From assembly GCA_039105265.1 (NCBI GenBank), contig JAPFFF010000005.1:2093501-2157500 (forward strand): 64,000 nt of DNA, in the 5' to 3' direction. The position numbers were made by a program, and so were the translations under genes. The DNA comes from Tritrichomonas musculus. Its lineage: Eukaryota > Parabasalia > Tritrichomonadida > Tritrichomonadidae. Numbering within the stretch: the first letter of the stretch is position 1; each line of letters begins with the position of its first letter. Below, in pieces: positions 1 to 10,242 of this stretch. The notes below the pieces were generated by a model. That model was not told the origin of the DNA. It saw only the letters and a program-made list of their open reading frames with translations, and searched no databases.

Positions 1-621
1 TTTGATTGGTTTACCATAGGTTTCGAAGTTCTGGATGATTGGTGTATCTGTGTCGATGATATGATCGATACTTGCTATGACTGATGGTGTGTATTCTATG
101 TCACCGATATTAGATTGAATAGCTTGACCCTGTTTCGATACCAAATATAGTTTATTCGCATAGTCTCTAATCGGTCTCTCAGCTATAATCAATTCATTAG
201 CTGGATATACCTTATTGAGTTTCATGTTGTATAGTCCAGTGACTAATCCAGCGCGATGATCAATTCGTGTGAATTTGAATTCATCCATTAACGGAGTAAT
301 CAGTGTTCGACCTCTACTTCCATCACCATCAACGTTAATTCCGACATTGATATATCTTTCAGCATTATCCCATTTGAGTATACTATTCGCATCTTTCTTA
401 CTAACGTTGAACAGATCTAGACACTCCAATTTATGTTTTTGAATGTCACCCCAATCATCTTTATATTCGAATTCGATTACATCATCATCTGTCGTTATCA
501 ATAGATCTCTCGTGTTTATCGAAGCGACATGATATTCAATGTACTCACAATTCCATGGTATGTTAATGTTTGCTTGTAAATGACTGTAGTCCGGTCCGGT
601 ACTTTGTAACGATAACAGCAT
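1..621 (-). CDS. Polinton A hypothetical protein, cut by window edge
   Basis: An open frame runs leftward from an ATG at 619-621 to the edge of the window without a stop, about 207 residues. It begins MLLSLQSTGPDYSHLQANIN. The protein is rich in predicted beta strands and acidic patches and has no signal peptide or membrane segment. It is transcribed divergently from the fibre gene, with a 15-base spacer. In elements B and C the gene in this position is a 110-residue protein and a 680-residue protein respectively, so the slot is conserved but its occupant is not. A jelly-roll minor capsid protein is possible but unproven. Confidence 0.6.
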   Translation of the reverse strand, partial: MLLSLQSTGPDYSHLQANINIPWNCEYIEYHVASINTRDLLITTDDDVIEFEYKDDWGDIQKHKLECLDLFNVSKKDANSILKWDNAERYINVGINVDGDGSRGRTLITPLMDEFKFTRIDHRAGLVTGLYNMKLNKVYPANELIIAERPIRDYANKLYLVSKQGQAIQSNIGDIEYTPSVIASIDHIIDTDTPIIQNFETYGKPIK

Positions 622-636
622 TTTATGTTAAATAAA
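622..636. promoter_or_regulatory. 15-base divergent spacer in front of fibre gene, element A
   Basis: The start codons of the leftward gene (619-621) and the rightward fibre gene (637) are separated by only TTTATGTTAAATAAA. Elements B (14 bases, 41764-41777) and C (18 bases, 57912-57929) have the same arrangement. Any promoters must overlap one another or lie inside the coding regions. Confidence 0.45.
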
Positions 637-3600
637 ATGATTACCCCATTAGCTGTGCGTGCAATGGCATTGAAAGATCGCGGTTACAAAATCAAAGTCA
701 GAGACGATGAATTGAAGATCACCAAAGACAGTAAAGTTGATGATGTTCGTATCAATTGTATCTACACCAAGAACGAAATCGATGAGCTGATTAAAAACAC
801 CAAATCAGAGATTAATGATAACTCACTATTCGAACTCCATGAATCCGATCAACTGTATCTATATAAACCGTCATTGATCACTCAATCAAGTAAGTACTAT
901 GAGATGATATGGAATATCGATCCGAACTATGAAATTCCATTACAGTTAGAATTCGAATTCAAAGACTATCTGTTTGGTCATACATGGTCATTGATATGGG
1001 ATGGTCATTCATGGACCGGAAACAACGTCGTGAACCTATCATTCAATAAACAGTCAACCGTTAGAAACAACAATGGAAGTCCAGCGATAGTAGTTCGTCA
1101 CAATGATTACATCGCTAAATGGATCCGCTGTTTCGTAGATACCGTCAAAGACTCAGACAACTATGCTACTATACTATCCAAATACGTTACAAACTGGAGA
1201 GTAATGTACGCTGATGGAACCATCATCAATGTATCTGATGATAACGTTAAACTCGGTGAATCACCACATTACGACAACATCGATGTTCAACAATTCGGTG
1301 TTAAAGTATCTAACGACGTATCCAGTAAGAACATGTTGTATGTACTAGCTGATATCAATATCAACGGTTTTGTAACTCCATTGAAGTGGGATCTGAACAT
1401 AACTACTCCAATCAACCTTCATTATCTGAATACTCGTGACAACAACCCTGTTATAGAGTCATTCACGTACATCCGCGAAGTCAAACACTCGAACAAGTCT
1501 ATACCAGAAGAGAATACCAATAACGACATTCACATCTATATCGAGAAAGAGTATTTCGAACAGAAACCAGATACCGCTGATGAAACGTACAATCCATTCG
1601 ATATCATGATCACTCAACAGTTCTATGAAGTCAAACCAGATCCACGTGAATGTACTACCATCACCACTGATAATAACATCTACTCATCGAAGATCATATG
1701 GGCTGATAACATCATGACAATGCGTAGAGATCTGAACGTAGTTGGTGGTACCGTTGACGTACTCGCATATGACTACTCAGTGTTACGTGCTATCATCAAT
1801 GGTATCCAAGAACAACTTCGATTACAAGCTGCGTATAACGAGTACATTGATTCTATTCGTAAAGGTTTAGCGATTGCTAGTGACATAATCACAATACTTT
1901 CAGGTGCAGTGAATATGGTTAAAGATCTATCAACTCTATCCATGACAGGTGAGAACATGAACATCAACACATATCGAACTGAAGACTTTACATTCCCTGG
2001 AATGGGTGGACCGAATGATGATTACCCCGGCGGTAAACAACCGATTAGTGGTAAATTCCTCCTCGATATGGATACTAGCGCTGCTGGTCAAGTACTGAAA
2101 CGATTCATTCCAACACAGACAGAGATTCCAGCAGCTACATCATCGTTAACTGCTACTGATTTGGTACTAAACGCGATGAACTCGTTAACTCAGATCGGTA
2201 CTACAACCACGACATTAATTGCTGGTGGTTTGACATTAGATCGAGTACCGGAAATGATTGATGGTGTAAGAGTTATTCAACAATCGATACAAACTATTAC
2301 TGATTCAGTTCGCGAATTGCGTCGTAGATGGAGAGAACATCGCGATAACACCATTGTTGATCACACAGTCGAAAACACTGATGAGATGGAACTAGATGAT
2401 TTAGATGTCGAAACACCAACAACGAGATTAACTCATGATACAACCACTAACGCCGGATCTGGATTTGGTGATCATAATCTGGAATCATTATCGGATCTCA
2501 CTGATGAAGAGTTGTTAGCGTTGAACTCATCTGATGTCCATGTTGATCAGATCGGTAATGATCTCATACTCATAACGAGTGTAACTACTGGTGAAGTGGT
2601 TTATATCAGAAGACGTGATCATGTACAATCAATAACGACTCCAGAACGTATCAGATTCAATAGCAGACGTCGTGTAGATACCACCTCAACATGGTCTTAT
2701 GATGGACGAACCGCGTTAGAAATAGAACAGATGTTATTGGCTGATCGAATCCTATTCGAGAATACACATCCTGAACTCCAATTCGTTAGAAACAGTGATG
2801 TAGATACCGGTGTTGATTGGACTGAAGTGAGAGATTCGACTGGTAGAACTGTTGCGATCATCGACGTAACCATGCTGACTCGTACATCAGTTGACAGTGA
2901 TGGAATATCTGGGCAGATTAACAATCATGGATCATCCGTTAACGTTAACTCAGATGGTATTCACGTAAATGATGAAACTCGTGAACTCATCGCTAATGAA
3001 TACAATGTAGTGGTTGTCAATCACGAACTCACTCCAACGGATGATGCTGATGTAGTCATCCCTGGAACCACTATCACACTTGGTGATATCGAACAGATGG
3101 ATTGGTTTCAACGTCATAGACTCGCTAATGAGATCCATGGATTAAGATTCAGAGATTCGCGAAGCGAACTTGGTTCAACCAACAATGATGATCACACAGA
3201 AGTGGTTTACAAAAACAATGTTATTGGAGTTATCGATCGACGACATATCAATCAAGTAACCATCAATGATAATCAAATCACTCTCACTAATCCCGATAAT
3301 CAACTAACACTCACTGATCATGATATTCAATGGATGAGAGATCACGATGAACAACATCGATCAACATTACGTGGATTCATATCGAACATCAACAACCGAT
3401 TAGAAGAGATCAACATGGATATGGAGTGGTTACTAGATCATCCGTCATTGACTGATCGTTATGTAGTCTGTAGAGGTTCACGTATATTGGTTCCGATAGT
3501 AGATGCTGTGTTGTATATACCCCGATCGATTCGCAAAGCTAGTACTTATTCATTAGAGGGTGAATCCATACCAAATAAACTCAGTCTACAACCCCTTATC

Positions 3601-5463
3601 GATTGGTGTAAGAGTACTGAATCTGATATATCGATTCCAGATGATAGTAACGAAGCTGTATCATTGAACTCATGCGTCAACATATGTAAGACATTTCGTG
3701 ATACTATTAAGGGTCCATTAGAGTTGTTATCGTATAAGATTCAAGAGGTTGAATCCAATCAACCATCTACTAGCGGAGATAGCGAATTCGATACCGTCGA
3801 TGGTTATCCCACATACTACGTCAAACATAGTGATATCACCACATACGAACCAACATCAACTGATTCAGTTCAAGATCCAGTCATCATCATGAAGATATCA
3901 TTACCAAGTGAACTCAAGAGTAGGTTTACTACAACGGTTGATGTGTTCAAGATTCATATGCGAAATCTATTGATATTGGATTGGCAAGGGAATGTGTTGA
4001 ACGATTTCATCATATCATTCGATAACGGCAAATTCATATGTCCGGAGTTGACTCATAACAAAGCTCGTGATTGCTACACATACTCGACTCGTGAACGTGA
4101 TGATCCAGAGATCATGTTCGATAAAGACCTTAACATAGAACCATACTCATGGTATCTCAATGGTGACATGACCATCCATAACTTACTGAATGATGACTCA
4201 TTAGTATCACGTAAACCAGTTATCAAATGCGATATCATCGATGCGAAGAACGCGTTGAGATTACAAGAATCTGATGTCTACTATTTCTATCGTCCGTCAA
4301 TGATCACTTATGATGAACATGTTAAGTACATGGATACATTCGGATCAGAAACATTGGAGTATGAATGTGAGTGTTATAAGATGATTTATAAGATACCATC
4401 AACGTATGAGATACCAACTAATCTGACATTCAAGTTCAGTGAATACTGTTTCGGTAATAAATGGTCGTTAACGTGGGATGGTAATAAATGGATCGGTGAT
4501 GATATTCAAGGTCGATTCCAGAGTAAGATCATCAGTAAGTGTCAGAAACGTGATCCAAAACCAGATAACTATGGTTCAACTGGTTGTATCATAGCTGTTA
4601 AACGAGATACATTGAATAGTAGAGCGATTCATGAAACAAACTCGAAAGGTCTAGCATATTCGTTACTTCGTACATGTATGCGTGATGATGGTGGTGTATA
4701 CGAACCGTATATCAAGTTCAAAGATGGTTCTGTCGTTAACGGATCTGATTATTCATTGAGTATTGGTTTCACATCAGCTGATTCATCAGTTAAGTTGGAT
4801 GGATATGATCTCGCTTCAGTATCATGTACTATTGGTAATTACTCGACATCGAAGTTGAATATCAGTGATATCGAACAGTTATATCTCGATCTGGTTCTAC
4901 CTGGACAAGAACTCGTTAATCGATTGTCTTTCACGATTGATGGTGATGAAGTTCATCGCAGTGGTACCAACGACAATGGTTACGTTGATTTGAAAGGTGC
5001 ATTGGATACAGTCGATAGAATCGGTTATGTATGGACTAAGCGATCGAAGAATGACACTGGTCGTGATATCACCTTATATCTACGTCATGACTATACTGAT
5101 CCGATAGATGAAGTCAACTGGGATCCATCAACGAACGCGTTCGAGTATATCATTAAACAACAGTTCTATGAAGTATCACCGAATCCGAACGCATCTACAA
5201 CACTATATACTGATTTCAACATTACATCATCGAAGATCATCACGGCTGATAATATAACAACAATGAGATCGGATTTGAATCTAGTGACGAACAACGTTGA
5301 TGTAGTATCATATGATGTTAAAGAGGTGAAGAGTAAAGTCGATGCACTTAGTTCAGAAATGGTTGATCAACAATCGAAGACCAAGTATCTACAGAAAGAG
5401 GTTGACAAGATCGATATGAAAGCTAATGTTGGTATCGCGTTGGGTGTAGCTGGATGTGTATAG
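637..5463 (+). CDS. Polinton A large fibre/spike-like protein
   Basis: The frame has about 1608 codons. An upstream in-frame ATG exists at 625, but 637 is preferred because it reproduces the spacer seen before the fibre genes of B and C. The protein contains a roughly 320-residue domain twice, at nucleotides about 640-1780 and 4150-5320. Each copy starts with a QESD/HESD..Y.YRPS..IT stretch, then a W.L.WDG..W.G motif, and ends in a QQFYEV.P.P....TT motif. The single copy of this domain in the fibre of element B supports the family call. The middle is Asp/Thr/His-rich and repetitive. The C-terminal part is coiled-coil-like, then hydrophobic. It is inferred to be a virion surface fibre or adhesin. 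It could instead be a non-virion surface protein. Confidence 0.65.
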   Translation: MITPLAVRAMALKDRGYKIKVRDDELKITKDSKVDDVRINCIYTKNEIDELIKNTKSEINDNSLFELHESDQLYLYKPSLITQSSKYYEMIWNIDPNYEIPLQLEFEFKDYLFGHTWSLIWDGHSWTGNNVVNLSFNKQSTVRNNNGSPAIVVRHNDYIAKWIRCFVDTVKDSDNYATILSKYVTNWRVMYADGTIINVSDDNVKLGESPHYDNIDVQQFGVKVSNDVSSKNMLYVLADININGFVTPLKWDLNITTPINLHYLNTRDNNPVIESFTYIREVKHSNKSIPEENTNNDIHIYIEKEYFEQKPDTADETYNPFDIMITQQFYEVKPDPRECTTITTDNNIYSSKIIWADNIMTMRRDLNVVGGTVDVLAYDYSVLRAIINGIQEQLRLQAAYNEYIDSIRKGLAIASDIITILSGAVNMVKDLSTLSMTGENMNINTYRTEDFTFPGMGGPNDDYPGGKQPISGKFLLDMDTSAAGQVLKRFIPTQTEIPAATSSLTATDLVLNAMNSLTQIGTTTTTLIAGGLTLDRVPEMIDGVRVIQQSIQTITDSVRELRRRWREHRDNTIVDHTVENTDEMELDDLDVETPTTRLTHDTTTNAGSGFGDHNLESLSDLTDEELLALNSSDVHVDQIGNDLILITSVTTGEVVYIRRRDHVQSITTPERIRFNSRRRVDTTSTWSYDGRTALEIEQMLLADRILFENTHPELQFVRNSDVDTGVDWTEVRDSTGRTVAIIDVTMLTRTSVDSDGISGQINNHGSSVNVNSDGIHVNDETRELIANEYNVVVVNHELTPTDDADVVIPGTTITLGDIEQMDWFQRHRLANEIHGLRFRDSRSELGSTNNDDHTEVVYKNNVIGVIDRRHINQVTINDNQITLTNPDNQLTLTDHDIQWMRDHDEQHRSTLRGFISNINNRLEEINMDMEWLLDHPSLTDRYVVCRGSRILVPIVDAVLYIPRSIRKASTYSLEGESIPNKLSLQPLIDWCKSTESDISIPDDSNEAVSLNSCVNICKTFRDTIKGPLELLSYKIQEVESNQPSTSGDSEFDTVDGYPTYYVKHSDITTYEPTSTDSVQDPVIIMKISLPSELKSRFTTTVDVFKIHMRNLLILDWQGNVLNDFIISFDNGKFICPELTHNKARDCYTYSTRERDDPEIMFDKDLNIEPYSWYLNGDMTIHNLLNDDSLVSRKPVIKCDIIDAKNALRLQESDVYYFYRPSMITYDEHVKYMDTFGSETLEYECECYKMIYKIPSTYEIPTNLTFKFSEYCFGNKWSLTWDGNKWIGDDIQGRFQSKIISKCQKRDPKPDNYGSTGCIIAVKRDTLNSRAIHETNSKGLAYSLLRTCMRDDGGVYEPYIKFKDGSVVNGSDYSLSIGFTSADSSVKLDGYDLASVSCTIGNYSTSKLNISDIEQLYLDLVLPGQELVNRLSFTIDGDEVHRSGTNDNGYVDLKGALDTVDRIGYVWTKRSKNDTGRDITLYLRHDYTDPIDEVNWDPSTNAFEYIIKQQFYEVSPNPNASTTLYTDFNITSSKIITADNITTMRSDLNLVTNNVDVVSYDVKEVKSKVDALSSEMVDQQSKTKYLQKEVDKIDMKANVGIALGVAGCV

Positions 5464-7364
5464 GTGCTACTGGATTGGGTGTCGCTGGTAAAGCGTTGTC
5501 GTTCGCATCGAAAGGTGTTGCTAATACAGTCGGTCGTGAGTTGGTGAATACTGTTACGAAGGTTAGTGATGTTGGTACTGATGTCGTTACAGACATGGCT
5601 GGTAAGTTGGTTGATGAGTTACCGGATATTGGTGCTGATATATTCTTCGGTGATATGGTGTCAGTACCAGTTAGTCGAATGATGAAATCGCGAACGGTGT
5701 TATCGAATACAGATAAACTGAATAAGATAATCGAATGGTGTGATCAAGAGTACGTACCAGTTGAAGACATGACATTCACTGATGAACTAGATGATCCATC
5801 TAAAGTTGCTATGACGTTGACATCAACGATGGATATGTGTAAACGATTCAGACATACGATGAAACCGATGATCAAGACACTAGCACAGACAATGCAGTTA
5901 TCGAGAGATGATGTCATTGATATTGTTGGTAAGATTGATGGTATAGACAAGAACGTCAAACTCGTTGCGGAAGATATTATCACTGATGGATCGATTAGAG
6001 TTAAACTCATGGTAAGAACAATAAGTGAGTTCAATGATGTTGATTATGATGAACAGTATGTTTCGTTAACGATCACTAATGGTGTCATATCTGAATATGT
6101 TGGTACTGATACATTTCCATCAGCTACAATGGATGACTCTTCAACACAGATCTCTATATTGAATCCACAACACGTTCAAGTCACTGGTATCACGATTAAA
6201 GAGAACACATTGATCAGACACTTGGAGTTCACTACTGATGATATAGCGTATACGTGTGATGTAGACGCATTACAAAAGAAGATAGATTCATTACATGATC
6301 AACTCGAACAGAATGATAAGTCATTGGCTGCTACACTGAATGAGTTTCCGACTGTAGATGAAGTGAACACAGCGTTGGATACAGTTAAGAATGAATCTGA
6401 TATCAAATATCGAAACAAAAATGATTTGATATATAAAGATGCTGTCGATGTACCTTTCGAAAATGTACAAGATAGTTCGGGATCATGGGAGGTCAAAATC
6501 AAATTGATCAGTGGAATTCGCCTTGTTGGAACAATATCAAATAACGATGGTTTTGTAAAAGAGTTTGATTATTTGTTTGATTATAATGGTGTTATTACTC
6601 CAGATGGAGATGTTAATGTCGCTTTTGAAATCGACGGAACCACTTATTACTTAACTTATTATAAAAGTGATAGTAATGGTCTATGCTTTTATATCGATAA
6701 CGGGGAAGACTATTTCGATACCAAATTAATATCAGCGGAAAGAATATTGAAACAAGATAAAATAGCATTGATAAGTGAGATTCCTGAACCTGTTGATTTG
6801 ACCAATTATGTTACTATGGTTGATCTCGATGGATATGCGTTGAAGAGTGAGTTGAATAAATATGCTAAATCTCATCAAGATCTAGCCAAGTTAGTAGGTG
6901 ATAATGTCGCTAAAATCGTAACAATGAACAGTCAGATATCAAATCTACAACATGAGAATGAATCATTAAAAACTAAGTTAGACGCGTTAGTGAATAAATT
7001 AACACGAATCAAGTACACATTCAGTGTAGCGAATAGTAATAGACTTCGTTATCAATTCGAGAAACAACTTGACGAATATGATGGAACACTCTATTTGACT
7101 TATAACGAAACCAGAGATAATGTTACCAGTGTTAAAGAAATCAAAATCAATATATCATTCAACGTTAATAATACGCCTACGAGTGAATATCAATGTGAAC
7201 CAACTAAGATCTGGTTAAACAATATTGAATTTCCATTAGATGTTAACAGCAATTTCGTGATCAATGCAACAGCTAATTACATATTGATTAACTCGTCATT
7301 CTTTACATCAAATGGTATCTTACTTGAAGATAACACTAAGAATGAGATACATTCATTGGCGTAA
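5454..7364 (+). CDS. Polinton A fibre-type protein, distal modules
   Basis: This 636-codon frame begins with a Gly/Ala-rich hydrophobic stretch, followed by a helical region, a module containing PEPVDLTNYV and YALKSELNKYA, a coiled coil near residues 480-520, and a beta-rich C-terminus. The PEPVDLT.Y and YALK modules also occur in the fibre genes of B and C, which places it in the same family as its upstream neighbour. A stretch around 6430-6780 is more AT-rich in codon use than its surroundings and may be an exchanged module. It lacks the conserved THGDY-containing C-terminal domain of the B and C fibres. Confidence 0.6.
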   Translation: MCIGATGLGVAGKALSFASKGVANTVGRELVNTVTKVSDVGTDVVTDMAGKLVDELPDIGADIFFGDMVSVPVSRMMKSRTVLSNTDKLNKIIEWCDQEYVPVEDMTFTDELDDPSKVAMTLTSTMDMCKRFRHTMKPMIKTLAQTMQLSRDDVIDIVGKIDGIDKNVKLVAEDIITDGSIRVKLMVRTISEFNDVDYDEQYVSLTITNGVISEYVGTDTFPSATMDDSSTQISILNPQHVQVTGITIKENTLIRHLEFTTDDIAYTCDVDALQKKIDSLHDQLEQNDKSLAATLNEFPTVDEVNTALDTVKNESDIKYRNKNDLIYKDAVDVPFENVQDSSGSWEVKIKLISGIRLVGTISNNDGFVKEFDYLFDYNGVITPDGDVNVAFEIDGTTYYLTYYKSDSNGLCFYIDNGEDYFDTKLISAERILKQDKIALISEIPEPVDLTNYVTMVDLDGYALKSELNKYAKSHQDLAKLVGDNVAKIVTMNSQISNLQHENESLKTKLDALVNKLTRIKYTFSVANSNRLRYQFEKQLDEYDGTLYLTYNETRDNVTSVKEIKINISFNVNNTPTSEYQCEPTKIWLNNIEFPLDVNSNFVINATANYILINSSFFTSNGILLEDNTKNEIHSLA

Positions 7365-7419
7365 CCAAAAATAGATGAATCGTTATTTTTGAACTCATCC
7401 GCCACCGATTCGCTATAGC

Positions 7420-7947
7420 TCATACGACGACGTACTTCAGACATAAGTGATATACATTGACGAGATCATTGAACTCTTTGTTATAGACTTGTTTGAAGTC
7501 AGTGACTATTTCACCAGACTCAGTAACGATCTTAATAGCATCGATCTTCTGTATTGGTGATACTTTCACGACACAACATCCAGGATTGTCATCAGTGTAT
7601 ATCTCAACATCACCACCTGTAACTGATTTGATGATTGATGCTAGATCTTGTTGTGGAACGATGATAGTATGTTTACTGATGAGATTACTGATCAGAGCTT
7701 TGTCTTGATCGAGTAGTATCTTCGCGTATGTTTCTAGAATGAGTGATCGTACATCAACTTTCTCTAACTCCGTTGACGGTGCATCGTTAAGTGTAATATC
7801 ACGAGTGATGACTATATCTTCTTTACCATCATCACGTTTATTGATGAAGATGTTGTTATTGATATTGTTATTGGATTGCGATGCTGATGTCGGTTCGAGT
7901 GAAACATTTGCATTGACTCCAGTGTTGAGTGACCTCTTCTTAATCAT
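7420..7947 (-). CDS. Polinton conserved protein of unknown function (175 aa), element A
   Basis: This belongs to a family present once in each of the three Polintons here: this gene, 45630-46136 in B and 48779-49393 in C. The N-terminus is Asn/Ser-rich and variable. The conserved C-terminal half contains a run of helix (ETYAKILLDQDKALISNLIS), a strand-rich VEIYTDDNPGCCVVKVSPIQ segment, and a final Y....F..L segment. The central acidic stretch followed by paired cysteines matches ELVLDEDIACNSC in B and ELVINEDSGCTGC in C. A small virion or accessory protein is the likeliest role. I do not recognise the fold. Confidence 0.65.
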   Translation of the reverse strand: MIKKRSLNTGVNANVSLEPTSASQSNNNINNNIFINKRDDGKEDIVITRDITLNDAPSTELEKVDVRSLILETYAKILLDQDKALISNLISKHTIIVPQQDLASIIKSVTGGDVEIYTDDNPGCCVVKVSPIQKIDAIKIVTESGEIVTDFKQVYNKEFNDLVNVYHLCLKYVVV

Positions 7948-7980
7948 TTATATTACAGTAAAATACATGGAATTGACTGT

Positions 7981-8169
7981 TTAATACGAGTTAACATCAT
8001 CTTTATACAGGATCAACTGTTTAGAATTGACGCATCTACATGACTGATCAACCGCTACTAGATTCTCTTTCTTGTGAGTTGGTGGATGACGATATTCGGG
8101 TTTCGTTATCGGTGGAGTCGGTGTTATATGTTGGCGATGAGACATGATTTGAACGTTTCTGGATGACAT
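7981..8169 (-). CDS. Small Polinton A protein (62 aa), unknown
   Basis: The chosen ATG (8167-8169) is preceded by TTTATTTTTACTGAAA, the T-rich motif found upstream of most genes in these elements. A longer frame from 8238 starts without ATG. The peptide is MSSRNVQIMSHRQHITPTPP followed by a Pro/Lys/His-rich and Cys-containing tail. No homologue was recognised in B or C. Its existence rests on the upstream motif and its position 33 bases from the next gene. Confidence 0.4.
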   Translation of the reverse strand: MSSRNVQIMSHRQHITPTPPITKPEYRHPPTHKKENLVAVDQSCRCVNSKQLILYKDDVNSY

Positions 8170-8254
8170 TTTCAGTAAAAATAAACAAACCATTCGATTT
8201 AGATGATTATGGATGAGTTCATAAACGATCAGAATCACTCACGAATCAATCACG

Positions 8255-8562
8255 AATCACTCCAAAAGTTAGACAGTTAGATCTAACTAGATATCTAACT
8301 ACAAATCTAACTATGCGATTTCGATACGATTTTGATCCATTTTCGATACATTTCGACCATCATAACACGTTTACTATAATCATTGTCATACTAGTTATCA
8401 TCGAATGTTTTATCATGAAACCGAATATGAGTTACGGACCATTGAAAGTCAACAATGATCTCTAATTCAACTGTAAATGGTTTATTTTTGGATCGAAATC
8501 GAATAGTTAGATTTGTAGTTAGATATCTAGTTAGATCTAACTGTCTAACTTTTGGAGTGATT
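8255..8562. repeat. 71-bp inverted repeat with 166-bp loop, element A
   Basis: The left arm (8255-8325) and right arm (8492-8562) are reverse complements with a single visible mismatch. Each arm is itself made of short AGTTAGAT/ATCTAACT units around AGATATCT and AGATCT palindromes. The outward flanks continue with looser similarity (AATCACTC / GAGTGATT). It lies in the 486-base non-coding gap upstream of the small protein gene and downstream of the MCP gene. A third copy of the right arm sits at about 14964-15049. Confidence 0.85.
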
Positions 8563-8655
8563 CATGAGTGATTCTGATCGATTATGAGTGACTGTGAACG
8601 ATATATTTCATGATTGAATCTGATCGAAACCAAAAACAACTGACCGTAATTTCAT

Positions 8656-10242
8656 TTAACGACTAACGACATCATACTGTCCGATTTCAACAACGGGCGG
8701 TAGACCATTTGGTTGAACATGAATGGATATGACAGTATCTTGTAACAATCCCATAATTGGAGGTGGTTTTGGACTGGTAGCAGCGTAATAACTATCTTCT
8801 GGAAGATCACAAACGATTTCATAAGTGATTGGAGTGTTACTGGTTTGACCTTGTTGGAATGTGTTATCGGTTTCAGTTGGAAGTCCGATAAAGAATGAAG
8901 TAATATCGTAACTAAAGTGTCTACGTGGTACATTCGGATCTTCATCTTCAGTTTTGACATACATCAATGATTGAACCACCTCTTTGTTGAACCCTGTTTG
9001 TTCACCGTTAACGTTCATAGCGTTCTGACATAGTTCGATGAACATTGGATCAGTACCATCAGTCGCAAATGGAATAGTTGGAACGACTCCATAACCACCA
9101 CATCGTAACTGGAAGTTCGTAAACTTAGGGTTCTTGAATACAGTGTGATGAGTTGAATCTAATGGGAATAAGAAGAAGATTGAATCGACAAATCTTGGAG
9201 TAATGGTTTGAGTGGTTGATCCATGACCGTTACCGAGACTCTTACTCATAGTCGTGAATGTCAATATCTGAGTTGGAAAGATGAGTTCTTGTTGAGTGTA
9301 TCGTTGAACGAGTGATTGATATATATCATTATCGATACCAAAGTTGGGGATGACACTATAACTGTCAACAATCTCATAATTACGTTCGACTGTGATTCTA
9401 CGAGCTGCAGCTTTTAGTCTTGGTGACGCATGATCAGTAAACATAAACGCTGGATCACCAATTTGAACAAATTCAGATGTAATTGGTTCCATTTGAAACT
9501 CTTTATAGACACCAATATCAGCAATCAACTCTTTAGATGGACCAACTGGACACCAAACCAAACCCTGTGTACCGAACATAACTTTGAGTTCGAATTTACC
9601 AGCGAATGCAGGTAGATACTTGATGTTACTTAATGGTAAGAATCGTCGTAAATCGATCTTCAATGGTATGGTAACTTCATACCCGCTATGTTCTGTATCA
9701 AGTGGTACAAACGCACCACAATGAGCTAAATCGAATTTACGATTATATATATCTTTATGACGAACTTTAGAGTAGATATCAGATCGTTTTGAAGCTTCAT
9801 TAGCACCACATGCTGTTAAGAATGACTCTTCTGGACCAAAGTTTTGAGTGTATATGGAGATACCATTAGAGAGGATCTCATATTTTTCGACTGAATCCAT
9901 AGCGTCTTTGAATCCAACCCATAATGTATTGAAATCATGACCATTTATTTTTTTCAGTGGATCGTTAATTGGTTCATTCATGTTTATCGTAATTTTCATC
10001 TGCGCTTTGATGAATCCGTTATAGATATCAGCTGTGTTATCACATGTCGGACTGATAATGAATGTCGTGAATGAACCAGCATGAATAGGTGCTGATGGAC
10101 TATATGAAGCTTGCGCATCGATAACGTACTTCTTGTTAGTGTCTGACATGGCTATAGCATTATCAACAATATCGAAATAGCTAGCCACTTGAGTATTTAC
10201 TTCAGCTGATGTCTTGTGAAAGACTTCGTTGTTGAATGTCAT
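8656..10242 (-). CDS. MCP: Polinton A major capsid protein (528 aa)
   Basis: This is a homologue of the MCPs of B and C. Shared anchors in order are: a GFK segment near residue 110; an aromatic segment ending ESF; a GAFVPL segment (GCYVDL and GVYVNL in the relatives); a QIG.P/E motif near residue 262; and an FLFPLDSTHHTVFKNPKF segment matching LLFPKHHNDLTVFENPVY in C. Polinton MCPs are double jelly-roll proteins forming icosahedral capsids. At 528 residues it lacks some loops of the 620-residue B and C proteins. Its ATG overlaps the stop of the upstream 218-codon gene by four bases (ATGA), and TATTTTTCTG lies just upstream inside that gene. Confidence 0.85.
   Translation of the reverse strand: MTFNNEVFHKTSAEVNTQVASYFDIVDNAIAMSDTNKKYVIDAQASYSPSAPIHAGSFTTFIISPTCDNTADIYNGFIKAQMKITINMNEPINDPLKKINGHDFNTLWVGFKDAMDSVEKYEILSNGISIYTQNFGPEESFLTACGANEASKRSDIYSKVRHKDIYNRKFDLAHCGAFVPLDTEHSGYEVTIPLKIDLRRFLPLSNIKYLPAFAGKFELKVMFGTQGLVWCPVGPSKELIADIGVYKEFQMEPITSEFVQIGDPAFMFTDHASPRLKAAARRITVERNYEIVDSYSVIPNFGIDNDIYQSLVQRYTQQELIFPTQILTFTTMSKSLGNGHGSTTQTITPRFVDSIFFLFPLDSTHHTVFKNPKFTNFQLRCGGYGVVPTIPFATDGTDPMFIELCQNAMNVNGEQTGFNKEVVQSLMYVKTEDEDPNVPRRHFSYDITSFFIGLPTETDNTFQQGQTSNTPITYEIVCDLPEDSYYAATSPKPPPIMGLLQDTVISIHVQPNGLPPVVEIGQYDVVSR

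Noticed and set aside
8652-8960. 102-codon leftward frame inside the MCP gene of element A
   Set aside because: Overlaps a well-supported capsid gene in another frame and has no homologue in the equivalent place in B or C.
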